Assembly: GCF_039941195.1 (NCBI RefSeq)
Contig: NZ_JBDVFA010000060.1
Span: 89,471 to 153,470 of the forward strand
Direction of reading: 5' to 3'
DNA: 64,000 nt
Origin: Aurantibacter_A sp039941195
GTDB taxonomy: Bacteria > Bacteroidota > Bacteroidia > Flavobacteriales > Flavobacteriaceae
A program made the translations under genes and the position numbers. Positions 44,979 to 53,806 of the stretch are shown in pieces. Numbering within the stretch: position 1 is the first letter of the stretch; every line of letters starts with the position of its first letter. The notes below the pieces were generated by a model. That model did not search any database, was not told the origin of the DNA, and saw only the letters and a list, made by a program, of their open reading frames with translations.

Positions 44979-46178
44979 TTATAATCCTGCTTTTACCTGC
45001 ACTTTTAATGGGTTTTTCAAACAATTGTAATAGTATACAATTTCCTTTTCGGGACTAGTAGAATCAACATTGAAAACCAAATAAGCATTTCTCTCATAAT
45101 ATCGACTTCCAACAGGAAATTTTTGAATTGTATCCGATAAGACACGATTCCAATATCTGCCATTATTAGAAGACCTGGTGATTTTAGTATATGGATTGTG
45201 AATCGGCGAAGTTTCCCCATCCATATTTGTATTATCATATTGCAATCGGATTGAAGCAAAACCATACCCTTTATCCAAATTATAGAAAGCTAACCAATTT
45301 GCGTCATCAGTAACATGATTAACTTCCAGTTTATCTAATTCATCCGAATATAAATTTAAACTTTCAATAGAACCATCCTTCTTGGTATATGTAAGATGAG
45401 TAAATAAGCTATCCATTGTCATTTCATCATTGCGCAACAAATTCAATTCTACTTCTTTTTCGACGGTCATAGTAGACTCAAATAAGAAATATGGCAAATC
45501 TGCATAAAACTCATATCGCCCTTCAATACGAATTTCGGGCACGCTATCCGTTACACCTGCACGCTCCTTAACAACGCTATAAATATCATTTTTTATTTCA
45601 TTTTTAGATCCTGCCTGCAAATCTTCTAAATTGAAATAATATTGTGAACTTGTTTTTGAAAAATTAGGCGCCCAATGCATTGCAATATGACCCCTTCTCA
45701 AAAGTTGTTTATTGAAATCTTTAAGTACAATACCATTAACTTGACCACCTCTTTTATCGTCTTCTGTACTAAAAGTTGCTTTGTAACTTAAATTATCAAT
45801 AGTAAGATTGTCTTCAGAAAGTATCGTTTTACTTTTAAGCGTTTTAGACTTTTCACCATTAACAATACTAACGTTGTAGGTATTAGTTTGATTCGCACCA
45901 ATTTTAACCGGAAAGATGATATCATATTTATGCTGATACATTTCCAAATTAGAATTTATATTCGCCGCTAAAATACTAGTACCATCTTCAACATTGGTAA
46001 GCAAAATAGATTCTTCAACTGCTAATTCTCGTTCTACACTAACACTTGCATTTACATATTCTAACACACGGTCATAACCTGCGGTTTCAGAAATTTCTAT
46101 TTGTGTAACGTTCTTTGAATTAGAACAACTAATACATAAAAAAACTAGGGTAATAATATAGGGTAATATCGACCTCAT
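44979..46178 (-). CDS. Uncharacterised lipoprotein (beta-rich)
   Basis: A 399-residue lipoprotein (lipobox LCISC near residue 18) not recognised with certainty. It contains beta-rich sequence: an N-terminal Ig-like region (VLEYVNASVSVERELAVEES) and a C-terminal half with many aromatic strands (YYFNLEDL, RYEFYADLPYFLFESTMTVEK). Such two-part proteins occur with carbohydrate enzymes, but no active-site motif was identified. It overlaps the YceI gene by 4 bp, so they are co-translated. Confidence 0.6.
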   Translation of the reverse strand: MRSILPYIITLVFLCISCSNSKNVTQIEISETAGYDRVLEYVNASVSVERELAVEESILLTNVEDGTSILAANINSNLEMYQHKYDIIFPVKIGANQTNTYNVSIVNGEKSKTLKSKTILSEDNLTIDNLSYKATFSTEDDKRGGQVNGIVLKDFNKQLLRRGHIAMHWAPNFSKTSSQYYFNLEDLQAGSKNEIKNDIYSVVKERAGVTDSVPEIRIEGRYEFYADLPYFLFESTMTVEKEVELNLLRNDEMTMDSLFTHLTYTKKDGSIESLNLYSDELDKLEVNHVTDDANWLAFYNLDKGYGFASIRLQYDNTNMDGETSPIHNPYTKITRSSNNGRYWNRVLSDTIQKFPVGSRYYERNAYLVFNVDSTSPEKEIVYYYNCLKNPLKVQVKAGL

Positions 46179-46708
46179 TCCTTAGTAAATATCAAATTAA
46201 ACTTAACGGTTACATCCGGACCTACTATCACCTGACCAAACATAGCTGTTGGTGGTTCTATTTCATAATCTTTGAGCGCAAGACCATATTCACCTGAAAT
46301 TTTTAAACTTTGTCCTTCTGAGCTTACCGTACTAGTAATTTCAACTTCATTAGTTTTTCCCCCTATTTCTAAAGTTCCTACTAAAATAGACTCATTCTTC
46401 AATTCTTTTAATTTAAAAACAACCTGTGGATGCGACTCCTTTTGTAATGCAGCATGCATTTTCTTATCCATTGTTGCACCTCTTTCACTTTTTATGTCAG
46501 CAACAGCAACTTGAAAATCTATTGTTTTTAACTGATTGGCATCAGCACTTAACGCACCTTTTAAAGTGTTAGCAGTAACTGTCCAATCATGAACAGTAGA
46601 TGTGCCATCAATGGTGAGTTTACTATCACTTGATAAAGTATATGAATCCTGAGCAAACCCAGACATCATAGCAACTATACATAAAAATGTAAAAAATATA
46701 TTCTTCAT
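46175..46708 (-). CDS. YceI-family periplasmic protein
   Basis: A 177-residue YceI-like lipocalin-fold protein: signal peptide (to about GFAQD), then SKLTIDGTSTVHDWTVTANTLKG, the family start, and KMHAALQKESHPQVVFKL. YceI proteins bind isoprenoid or other lipids; some are linked to redox chains and stress. It overlaps the following lipoprotein gene by 4 bp. Confidence 0.9.
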   Translation of the reverse strand: MKNIFFTFLCIVAMMSGFAQDSYTLSSDSKLTIDGTSTVHDWTVTANTLKGALSADANQLKTIDFQVAVADIKSERGATMDKKMHAALQKESHPQVVFKLKELKNESILVGTLEIGGKTNEVEITSTVSSEGQSLKISGEYGLALKDYEIEPPTAMFGQVIVGPDVTVKFNLIFTKE

Positions 46709-46735
46709 TTTGTAAAAATTATAATATCAAAACAT

Positions 46736-48034
46736 TTATAAAACTGGAATTCCTGGATTTGGAATTAAATAATTTCCATCTTCTAAGGGTGCATTTGGCA
46801 TTTTCATATCCCAACTAAGATTATCAGGCACAATACTTAAATTAGATTCCTTTGCTTCTTTCAAATCAATAATCTTGCCAGATTCTATGGCCATTCTCCC
46901 CATAATAGTAGTCATCGTACTTTCAGCACCATACTCGGTATTATTCACATAAGGCTGGGTTCCTAAAATAGCGCCAACAAAAACATCTTGTTCTATTTGT
47001 GAGGAAGACGGATCATCTTTATCACGATATCTCCAAAGAGAATTTCCTTTTAAATCTACAATTTGAAAACGTTCATCAGCTTTCGCTTTTGAGCCTTGAA
47101 TGTTAAAGCCCATTCTATTTGCACAATTATCCATTTGCCTACATTGCACATGTAATTTTGTGCCGTCAGCATATTCATATTCCACATAATGATGGTCAAA
47201 AATTTCGCCATGGTCTGGCCCATTAAGCATTGCCCTTCCTCCCATTCCACTAGCTTTAATTGGAAAGTCCTTTTTAATCCAATTGACAACATCAATTTGA
47301 TGAATAGCCTGACCTGCTAACTGACCACCCCATAACCAATTGAAATAATGCCAATTACTTATTTGATATTCTAATTCGGTCTGATTTGGTTTTCTTGGAT
47401 GCACAGTAGCAATACCTACATTATAATAAACATCCATAGAAAGTACATCCCCTATGTCACCAGCATGGATTTTAGATACCATTTCGTTGAGTGCAAGTTC
47501 ATATCTTGATTGTAAACCTACCACAACATTTAATTTCTTTTCTGTAGCCGATTTTCCCACTTCAATTATCTTGCGATAGCCAGGTCCGTCCACAGCCAAT
47601 GGTTTTTCCATAAAAACATGCTTGCCCGAAGCAATAGCATACTCAAAATGATCTGGTCTAAAACCTGGCGGTGTTGCCAAAATTACAGCATCACACTCGT
47701 CAATAACCTTTTTATACGCATCTAAACCTAAAAACTGACGCTCTCTTGGAACATTTACCTGTGCGGCAAAATCTTTAGAAACTCTTTGAACGCTATTATC
47801 TAATTCGTGTTGAAAAACATCGCCCATGGCAACTAATTGCACAGACTCGGATGCTGTTAATGCCTGAAATATAGCACCGGTACCACGACCACCACAACCT
47901 ACCAATCCAAGTTTAATTTTTGACTCTCCAAATACATTTGCACTTGAAAAAGCTGGCAGATGACTAAACACCATACCTGCCGCTACTGTTTTCGATGTTT
48001 GTTTAATAAATTTTCTACGGGGAATTTTTTTCAT
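46736..48034 (-). CDS. Gfo/Idh/MocA-family oxidoreductase with Tat-like signal
   Basis: A 432-residue Gfo/Idh-type protein. Tat-like signal KKIPRRKFIKQTSKTVAAGMVFSH, Rossmann start IKLGLVGCGGRGTGAIFQAL, EKPLAVDG motif, and a C-terminal domain with the WHYFNWLWGGQLAGQAIHQIDVVNW segment typical of exported planctomycete/Bacteroidota Gfo/Idh proteins. The cofactor would need to be carried in during folded export. Substrate unknown. It lies upstream of yceI (27 bp) in the same leftward run. Confidence 0.9.
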   Translation of the reverse strand: MKKIPRRKFIKQTSKTVAAGMVFSHLPAFSSANVFGESKIKLGLVGCGGRGTGAIFQALTASESVQLVAMGDVFQHELDNSVQRVSKDFAAQVNVPRERQFLGLDAYKKVIDECDAVILATPPGFRPDHFEYAIASGKHVFMEKPLAVDGPGYRKIIEVGKSATEKKLNVVVGLQSRYELALNEMVSKIHAGDIGDVLSMDVYYNVGIATVHPRKPNQTELEYQISNWHYFNWLWGGQLAGQAIHQIDVVNWIKKDFPIKASGMGGRAMLNGPDHGEIFDHHYVEYEYADGTKLHVQCRQMDNCANRMGFNIQGSKAKADERFQIVDLKGNSLWRYRDKDDPSSSQIEQDVFVGAILGTQPYVNNTEYGAESTMTTIMGRMAIESGKIIDLKEAKESNLSIVPDNLSWDMKMPNAPLEDGNYLIPNPGIPVL

Positions 48035-48058
48035 AAATCAATTATCAAAATTAAAAAT

Positions 48059-49141
48059 CTATTCATCTAATACTGTTTGCCAGAATTTTTTCTGATCCTC
48101 TGCAGATGGTTGCTCTTTAGGACTTACTAAACGAAAACCAACAAAATTACTGTCTGTAAACCACCAAAAACTTTTAGGAATTTGTGGATCCCTCTTTTGC
48201 AATTTTTTGCTAGAGGCGGTTCTTGCAGCAGAACGTAACTTGTCGGGATCGTCATCCCAAGACCCACCTCTTATTACACGAGGATGAATTACCATTGGAG
48301 TTATCCATGGATTCTTTTCTTCAGATTTTGCATAAACATCTGCCTTATATTCATCTAATGTCCACTCAGCAACATTACCATGCATATCATAAAGACCCCA
48401 AGCATTTGGAAGCTTAGTTCCCACTTTTGCAGATTTATTATTTGAATTTTTATAATGTACAGCATATTTATCTAATTCTTCTACAGAATCGCCAAACGAA
48501 TAAGCCGTTGAAGTTCCTGCTCTAGCAGCATATTCCCACTCTGCTTCCGTAGGCAAACGATAAAACTTCCCTGTAACTGTACTTAACCATTTACAAAAAA
48601 CTAGCGCAGAATATGTCGACATACTAATTGCTGGAAAACCCTCTTTACCCATACCATATGAAGGGTCCTCATAAGGAGGGCTAGGCCTACTAATGGCATC
48701 GATTTTAATTACTTTCTCATTATCCAATTTCACAAAAAGCTCTTGATTCTGTTTAAAGAACAATTCAAAAACCTCCCACGTTGTCTCATATTTACCCATG
48801 TAAAAACCATCTAATTGCACTTGATGCTGGGGACCTTCGTCAGCTTTTCTATTAGCTTCATTTTCTGGACTTCCCATAGTAAAACTACCTGAAGGAATTT
48901 CAACCATTTCAAAAGACACTTCTGTTTCAGGAACCTTTTGCGTAAAGCCCTCTAGTGCATTAGAAACAACAGGAGTTTTTTCTGCACTCTCCGGTGCTAG
49001 TGCACTAGAAGATTTACATGACTGTAAAATCATTACACTAACTGTTAGTATTAAATAAACAAATTTCACCTTCGAGGATGACTTTTGATAGCCAACAAGG
49101 AAATCCTTATTATTTTTTATCATCAATTCTAATTTTGACAT
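48059..49141 (-). CDS. FGE-sulfatase-fold (SUMF1-like) lipoprotein
   Basis: A protein of up to 360 residues; the chosen ATG gives a hydrophobic segment and lipobox (ILQSC) near residue 42, and a start at residue 7 is also possible. From about residue 77 the SUMF1 fold is clear: MVEIPSGSFTMGSPENEANRKADEGPQHQV, YRLPTEAEWEYAARAG, LPNAWGLYDMHGNVAEWTLD, RVIRGGSWDDDPDKLRSAAR, SNFVGFRLV. True formylglycine generators have a Cys pair near the end of the domain; none is seen here, so it probably does not activate sulfatases. It is the first gene of the leftward planctomycete-like cluster. Confidence 0.85.
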   Translation of the reverse strand: MSKLELMIKNNKDFLVGYQKSSSKVKFVYLILTVSVMILQSCKSSSALAPESAEKTPVVSNALEGFTQKVPETEVSFEMVEIPSGSFTMGSPENEANRKADEGPQHQVQLDGFYMGKYETTWEVFELFFKQNQELFVKLDNEKVIKIDAISRPSPPYEDPSYGMGKEGFPAISMSTYSALVFCKWLSTVTGKFYRLPTEAEWEYAARAGTSTAYSFGDSVEELDKYAVHYKNSNNKSAKVGTKLPNAWGLYDMHGNVAEWTLDEYKADVYAKSEEKNPWITPMVIHPRVIRGGSWDDDPDKLRSAARTASSKKLQKRDPQIPKSFWWFTDSNFVGFRLVSPKEQPSAEDQKKFWQTVLDE

Positions 49142-49250
49142 TTATATTATTAAAAGAAGGGATTAAGTTATGCATTAGTTAATTAATGAAAAAATTAATA
49201 GCACTAATACACACATTGTCTGAACAAAATTATATTTCCTCAAATAATAT

Positions 49251-49258
49251 TACTTTTG
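49251..49258 (+). promoter_or_regulatory. -7 promoter element of the GIN-domain gene
   Basis: TACTTTTG fits TAnnTTTG, 35 bp before the ATG at 49294. No well-spaced -33 TTG was seen. Confidence 0.45.
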
Positions 49259-49293
49259 AACGCTACTATTCTAACAAATAAAAACTATTTAAA

Positions 49294-49974
49294 ATGAAAA
49301 ATATAATATTATTCTTCGCTCTTATAATTGTTTCCATCGCTACCAGTGCACAAGAAAAAATCACAGAAGACCTCACTGCGTTTACTCAAGTAAAAGCCTT
49401 TGACCAAATCACCGTAACCATAATCAAAAGTGATAAAAATCAATTAATTCTCACTGGTGATGATATTGGAGATGTGAATATTGACAACAAAAAAGGACTT
49501 TTAAAAATTAAAATGGATATCGAAAACCATATGGATGGTGAAGATATTGAGGCAACATTATATTACGCCGAAGAACTAACCTTATTGGATGCAAACGAAA
49601 ACGCCAAGATTTTTTCAAAAGGTACATTTAAAAGCAAAGATGCTAAACTTGCAGTACAAGAAGGCGCTGACATAGTAATGGATGTAGCAATTGACAATCT
49701 ATATGTAAAATCTACGTCAGGCAGCAAAGTAACACTTACAGGTAAGGCAACAACACAAGAAGTAGTTGCAAATGCTGGAGGTAAAGTATATAATAAAGAC
49801 TTAAGTACAGTAGACACAAAGGTTACTGTAAATGCTGGTGGCTCAGCTGAAATTAAAGCGTCAGGAGAAGTTGAAGCCAAAGTTCGTGCTGGAGGCTATA
49901 TTGCTGTTTATGGCAACCCTAAAGAAGTAAGCAAAGACAAAGTATTCGGCGGCAAAATAGAAGTAATTAAATAA
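49294..49974 (+). CDS. GIN-domain (DUF2807) secreted protein
   Basis: A 226-residue protein with a signal peptide (to about TSAQE) and a head-GIN domain, recognised by the AFTQVKAFDQITVTIIKSDKNQLILTG start and then regular beta-solenoid-like repeats (DAKLAVQEGADIVMDVAID, ATTQEVVANAGGKVYN, STVDTKVTVNAGGSAEIKASGEV). Bacteroidota use such proteins on the surface or in the periplasm; function is not well defined. It is transcribed away from the leftward cluster. Confidence 0.88.
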   Translation: MKNIILFFALIIVSIATSAQEKITEDLTAFTQVKAFDQITVTIIKSDKNQLILTGDDIGDVNIDNKKGLLKIKMDIENHMDGEDIEATLYYAEELTLLDANENAKIFSKGTFKSKDAKLAVQEGADIVMDVAIDNLYVKSTSGSKVTLTGKATTQEVVANAGGKVYNKDLSTVDTKVTVNAGGSAEIKASGEVEAKVRAGGYIAVYGNPKEVSKDKVFGGKIEVIK

Positions 49975-50258
49975 GTATTTATTAATATTCTTTTCGAAAC
50001 GCCAAATAGACAAGATTTAACTACTAATTCAATATCTTTTTAGGAATAAAAAAATCCCGATGAAAAATTCATCGGGATTGTGATTGAAGTGGGCAATGAG
50101 GGATTAAATATCCCTAGCTGAAACCGCTTCTGCAAATACAATCCCATTGCGCTTAAGCGCATTTTGGATTTTCTGTTAGAAAAATTTTCTTGAATTTTCA
50201 ACTCAATATTTTTCTAACAAAAAATCCCGATGAAAATTCATCGGGATTGTGATTGATG
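49975..50258. repeat. Duplicated terminator plus tRNA-Val 3' remnant
   Basis: A segment of about 57 bp occurs twice: at about 50048-50105 and 50218-50274. Each copy holds a strong hairpin (AATCCCGATGA/TCATCGGGATT), a T run on the minus strand, and then TGGGCAATGAGGGATT, the reverse complement of the tRNA-Val 3' end. In the right copy the full tRNA continues; in the left copy it stops after 16 bases and the next 110 bp are unrelated. That part holds a perfect palindrome GCGCTTAAGCGC (50149-50160) and an inverted repeat GTTAGAAAAAT (50175-50185) / ATTTTTCTAAC (50208-50218). This looks like loss of a second tRNA copy or an old insertion at the tRNA end. Confidence 0.75.
50220..50250 (-). terminator. 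Intrinsic terminator of tRNA-Val
   Basis: On the minus strand, AATCCCGATGA pairs with TCATCGGGATT, followed by a T run, directly after the tRNA 3' end. A near-identical copy lies at about 50048-50080. Confidence 0.85.
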
Positions 50259-50333
50259 TGGGCAATGAGGGATTCGAACCCCCGACCCCCTCGGTGTAAA
50301 CGAGGTGCTCTGAACCAACTGAGCTAATTGCCC
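50259..50333 (-). tRNA. tRNA-Val(TAC)
   Basis: A 75-nt cloverleaf on the minus strand: acceptor GGGCAAT/ATTGCCC, D-arm TAGCTCAGTTGGTTCAGAG, anticodon stem CTCGT with TAC in the loop, T-arm GGGTTCGAATCCC. CCA not encoded. Confidence 0.97.
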
Positions 50334-50406
50334 TATTGCTTATCCGCTTAGGAGGGTGCAAATATAAACTAGTTTTTGAGATGCCAAAAGAAAAAAAAGA
50401 AAAATA

Positions 50407-51618
50407 TTAAACAACTTCAGCTACTACAAATGTACTTCCCCCAATAAATATAAAATCGTTTATCATAGCATTTTGCTTTGCCATAGCAAATGCATCTTTC
50501 ACTGAAGCACATTGCACTCCCTCAAGTCCATATTTTTCAGCCTTTTCAATCAATTCCAAAACTTCTAACCCTCTTGGAATATCAGGTTTCGTAAAATAAT
50601 AATCGGCATCTTTTGGAAAAAGTGGCAAAATAAAATCAAGGTTTTTATCCTTTACAAATCCTAATACAATATGAAGTTTATTAAATTTCTGTTGTTTTAA
50701 CTGTACAAGTACCTCTGAAAGTCCTTCTTTATTGTGAGCTGTATCACAAATAACCATCGGATTTTCATCCAAAACTTGCCACCTACCCAACAAACCAGTG
50801 TTTTCTACCACATTTGCCAATCCTTTTTCAATATGAGTTTCCGATATCTCAAAACCATCAAGCTTCTTTATGGTTGCAACAACACCTTTTATATTTTTAA
50901 TTTGATAGCTACCTAACAAAGACGTCTTGTACTCTTTGTTTATTATTTTATCCGCGAAAATAATCTCTGCATTTCTTTCTTTAGAAATAGTATGGAAGAT
51001 TTTGGCTATTTCCTCCTGAAATTCTGAAATAACCACAGGAACACCTTCTTTAATAATTCCAGCTTTCTCAATGGCAATTTTCTCCAAAGTATCGCCTAAC
51101 ATATCAACATGATCTAATCCAATATTGGTAATTAAAGACACTTCAGGGATAATAATATTTGTTGAATCTAATCGACCACCAAGTCCTACTTCTATAATTG
51201 CTATATCTACAGAATTCTCAGCAAAGTAATCGAAAGCCATACCTACTGTCATTTCAAAAAATGAAAGCTGATTCCCTTGTAAATACTCCTTATGTTTAGC
51301 AATGAAATCAACTACAAAATCCTTTTCAGCCGGCTTGCCATTTATCCGTATACGTTCTCTAAAATCATTTAAATGTGGTGAGGTATAGAGTCCTGTTTTA
51401 TATCCCGCTGCTTGAAGAATAGAAGCCAACATATGACTGCTTGAGCCTTTACCATTAGTACCAGCAACATGTACGCTTTTAAATTTATGTTCCGGATTAC
51501 CTAAAAAACTAGCTAAAGAAATGCTTTTATCAAGTTTTGCATTGAAAGCACTTTTACCTTTTTGTTGATACATTGGAAGCTGCGCAAACATCCAATCTAA
51601 AGTTTCTTTATAGGTCAC
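50407..51618 (-). CDS. folC: Folylpolyglutamate/dihydrofolate synthase
   Basis: A 403-residue Mur-ligase-family enzyme. P-loop GTNGKGSSSHML (about residues 53-64), then the ATPase segment VGLGGRLDSTN and ITNIGLDHVDMLG, and a C-terminal domain starting near WQVLDENPMVICDTAHN. It adds glutamate to folates in the cytoplasm. Its start overlaps the stop of the TonB-like gene by 4 bp. Confidence 0.94.
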   Translation of the reverse strand: MTYKETLDWMFAQLPMYQQKGKSAFNAKLDKSISLASFLGNPEHKFKSVHVAGTNGKGSSSHMLASILQAAGYKTGLYTSPHLNDFRERIRINGKPAEKDFVVDFIAKHKEYLQGNQLSFFEMTVGMAFDYFAENSVDIAIIEVGLGGRLDSTNIIIPEVSLITNIGLDHVDMLGDTLEKIAIEKAGIIKEGVPVVISEFQEEIAKIFHTISKERNAEIIFADKIINKEYKTSLLGSYQIKNIKGVVATIKKLDGFEISETHIEKGLANVVENTGLLGRWQVLDENPMVICDTAHNKEGLSEVLVQLKQQKFNKLHIVLGFVKDKNLDFILPLFPKDADYYFTKPDIPRGLEVLELIEKAEKYGLEGVQCASVKDAFAMAKQNAMINDFIFIGGSTFVVAEVV

Positions 51619-52559
51619 TCTCCCAACTTAAAGTTTACAACCACGAAACCTACTTGCTGACTAGGCGCATTAGAATCTAAATTCCATTTATGCTTAAAGG
51701 CCGTTTTTTTCGCTGGCTCCAACAAACACGAACTATTATTAGTTGTGCCTCGCACACCGGGTGTAGCACTAATTACATTACCATTCTTATCAACAACAAT
51801 TTTCACCACTACTCTACCAGCCTCATTACATTGTTGCGCAACTTTTCCACGACTAACCAGCGACCTTCCGTTAAGACCATAGCCACCCGTTCCACTTCCA
51901 GAACCAGGACTGCCATAATAACTAGTAGCGTATGGATCACCATCTGGCGACCCTTTATCTCCAGCTCTATTATCATCCCCTTCTGACCCCGAAGCAGTGC
52001 CATCAGATTTATTCAGGCCACCCATTAATTCATCTAACTTTTTCTTTTTTGCCTCTTGCTCCTTACGGGCCTTTTCTTCAGCATCGCGTTTTTCTTGTGC
52101 TAATTTGGCCGCTTTTGCTTTTTCTCTTTGGATTGCTTCCTCTTTTTTCCGCTGTGCTTCTTTAGCTGCATTATCAGCTTTTCGCTTCGCTTCCTTGGCT
52201 TGCTTAATCTTTATAGCCTCTTCACTTTCTTGGGTAAGCACTTTTTCAGAAGGAGTTTCTTTTTCGGCTACCGCCTCAGGCTCTTCTTCCACAATTTCCT
52301 CAACCACCTCTTCAATAGCTTCCTCTTGCTTTGTAGGTTCAACAGGAGGAGTATCTAATGGTTCTGAACGAATTTTCTCCTTTGGCTGCACATTTCCTGA
52401 ACCAAAGTTTGTAGTTCCAAAATTTACGGATATACCCATCTCTTCTGGTGGATCCATATAAGTCATACCTATATAAAAAAGAATAAGTACAAGCGCACTT
52501 AAAATTGCGGTTGTAAGGGTAAATGATTTTTTCTTGTGTCTCGTATCTAGTAAAGGCAT
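51615..52559 (-). CDS. tonB: TonB-like energy transducer
   Basis: A 314-residue protein with one N-terminal membrane helix (TTAILSALVLILFYIGMTY). A Pro/Glu-rich segment follows, then a long Lys/Ala/Glu-rich helical stretch (about residues 105-175, TolA-like), a Gly/Ser-rich linker and a TonB C-terminal domain with VVVKIVVDKNGNVISATPGVRG. It transmits inner-membrane energy to SusC-type receptors. It lies downstream of exbB and exbD in one leftward operon. The long helical stretch makes it look part TonB, part TolA. Confidence 0.88.
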   Translation of the reverse strand: MPLLDTRHKKKSFTLTTAILSALVLILFYIGMTYMDPPEEMGISVNFGTTNFGSGNVQPKEKIRSEPLDTPPVEPTKQEEAIEEVVEEIVEEEPEAVAEKETPSEKVLTQESEEAIKIKQAKEAKRKADNAAKEAQRKKEEAIQREKAKAAKLAQEKRDAEEKARKEQEAKKKKLDELMGGLNKSDGTASGSEGDDNRAGDKGSPDGDPYATSYYGSPGSGSGTGGYGLNGRSLVSRGKVAQQCNEAGRVVVKIVVDKNGNVISATPGVRGTTNNSSCLLEPAKKTAFKHKWNLDSNAPSQQVGFVVVNFKLGE

Positions 52560-52667
52560 CGGGCCAACTTATTTTTCAAGTTCAAATCAAAAATGTTGCC
52601 AAAAATAAGCAAACACTACTTTAAGCAATGTGTAGGTGTGATGTGGGTGTACTTTTTTTACCGAAAT

Positions 52668-53054
52668 TTAATTCGGTCGAACAGCCAAAATAACTTTATA
52701 ATTATTTCGATTTGCAATATCCATGACATTTACAGCCTCTTTAATTGCAACACTTTCTTCTGCTCTAAGTATAATTGTAGGTTTGTCTTGGCCATCTAAA
52801 GCCTTTTTCAATTCCACCTCAATATAGTCTCCGTTAATTCTTTCATTATTCACAAAATACTGCAAATTCTTATCAATACTCACAGATACATTTTGTGTAT
52901 TTGTTGACTTACCTTTAGCCTTAGGCAAAAGTAAATCCAATGCATTCGGTGAATTTGCTGTTAACATGAAAAATATCAACAATAGAAAAACTATATCGGT
53001 CATGGACGACATACTAAAATCTGGACTGACCTTATTTCTTCCTTTCAATTTCAT
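52668..53054 (-). CDS. exbD: ExbD/TolR-family protein
   Basis: A 128-residue protein with a single N-terminal membrane helix (MSSMTDIVFLLLIFFML) containing the conserved Asp that carries protons, and a small periplasmic domain. It pairs with ExbB 9 bp upstream in the operon. Confidence 0.93.
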   Translation of the reverse strand: MKLKGRNKVSPDFSMSSMTDIVFLLLIFFMLTANSPNALDLLLPKAKGKSTNTQNVSVSIDKNLQYFVNNERINGDYIEVELKKALDGQDKPTIILRAEESVAIKEAVNVMDIANRNNYKVILAVRPN

Positions 53055-53063
53055 AAACAGCTA

Positions 53064-53756
53064 CTAAAGAGGTTCGTTCAAAAGGTCTAAGAATTCCACA
53101 GCATTGGCTTCCATTTTATGAACAACCTTATCAGTTCTATTCACTAGGTGGTTGTAACCAATATAAGCAATAATACCAACTATAAGACCAGCAACAGTAG
53201 TTGTCATTGCTGTGTATATACCAGAGGCCAAAGACCCCATTTCTGCTTGACCACCACTAGTCGCCATTTCATGGAAAGCTAATATCATACCAATAACAGT
53301 CCCTAAGAACCCAATCATTGGTGCTGCTCCAGCAACTGTTGCTAGAACACTTACGTTTTTTTCTAATTTGTATACTTCTAGCGTACCAGCGTTCTCGATT
53401 GCTGTGTTAATATCATCAAGAGGTTTTCCAATTCTAGAAACACCTTTCTCAGTTAATCTAGCTACTGGCGAATCTGTTTGCGTGCATAACATTTTTGCCG
53501 CATCAAGCTTACCACTTGTTACGTAATCACGAATCTGATTCATGAAATTCTTATCTATTTTTGAGGCAGCCTTGATAGCAAAAAGTCTTTCAAAATAAAT
53601 ATAACAAGCTACAAATAGCAATATAAATAGAACACCTATTATAACGATACTACCCACACCTCCACTGAATATTAAATCTATTACAGAAAGTGTTTTTTCT
53701 TCTGATAGTGCCTCACCCATAGCTGGGTCTTGAGCTAGGTCTTGAAAAATTGACAT
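53064..53756 (-). CDS. exbB: ExbB/TolQ-family proton channel protein
   Basis: A 230-residue MotA/TolQ/ExbB protein with three membrane segments: IVIIGVLFILLFVACYIYF near residue 37, and the pair LATVAGAAPMIGFLGTVIGMI and TAMTTTVAGLIVGIIAYIGYN, which hold the family motif. With ExbD and TonB it powers outer-membrane import. Confidence 0.94.
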   Translation of the reverse strand: MSIFQDLAQDPAMGEALSEEKTLSVIDLIFSGGVGSIVIIGVLFILLFVACYIYFERLFAIKAASKIDKNFMNQIRDYVTSGKLDAAKMLCTQTDSPVARLTEKGVSRIGKPLDDINTAIENAGTLEVYKLEKNVSVLATVAGAAPMIGFLGTVIGMILAFHEMATSGGQAEMGSLASGIYTAMTTTVAGLIVGIIAYIGYNHLVNRTDKVVHKMEANAVEFLDLLNEPL

Positions 53757-53806
53757 ATAAATTCCCTTTGATTAGTTGCCTTTATAACGGTAGATTATCG
53801 ATTAAA

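Noticed and set aside
49975..50258. Repeats here as a CRISPR array or insertion sequence
   Set aside because: Only two copies, with no regular spacers, no transposase and no terminal repeats; terminator/tRNA duplication explains them.
51997..52461. 154-codon open frame opposite the tonB gene
   Set aside because: It is a Ser/Phe-rich shadow of the Lys/Glu/Ala-rich TonB coding region.
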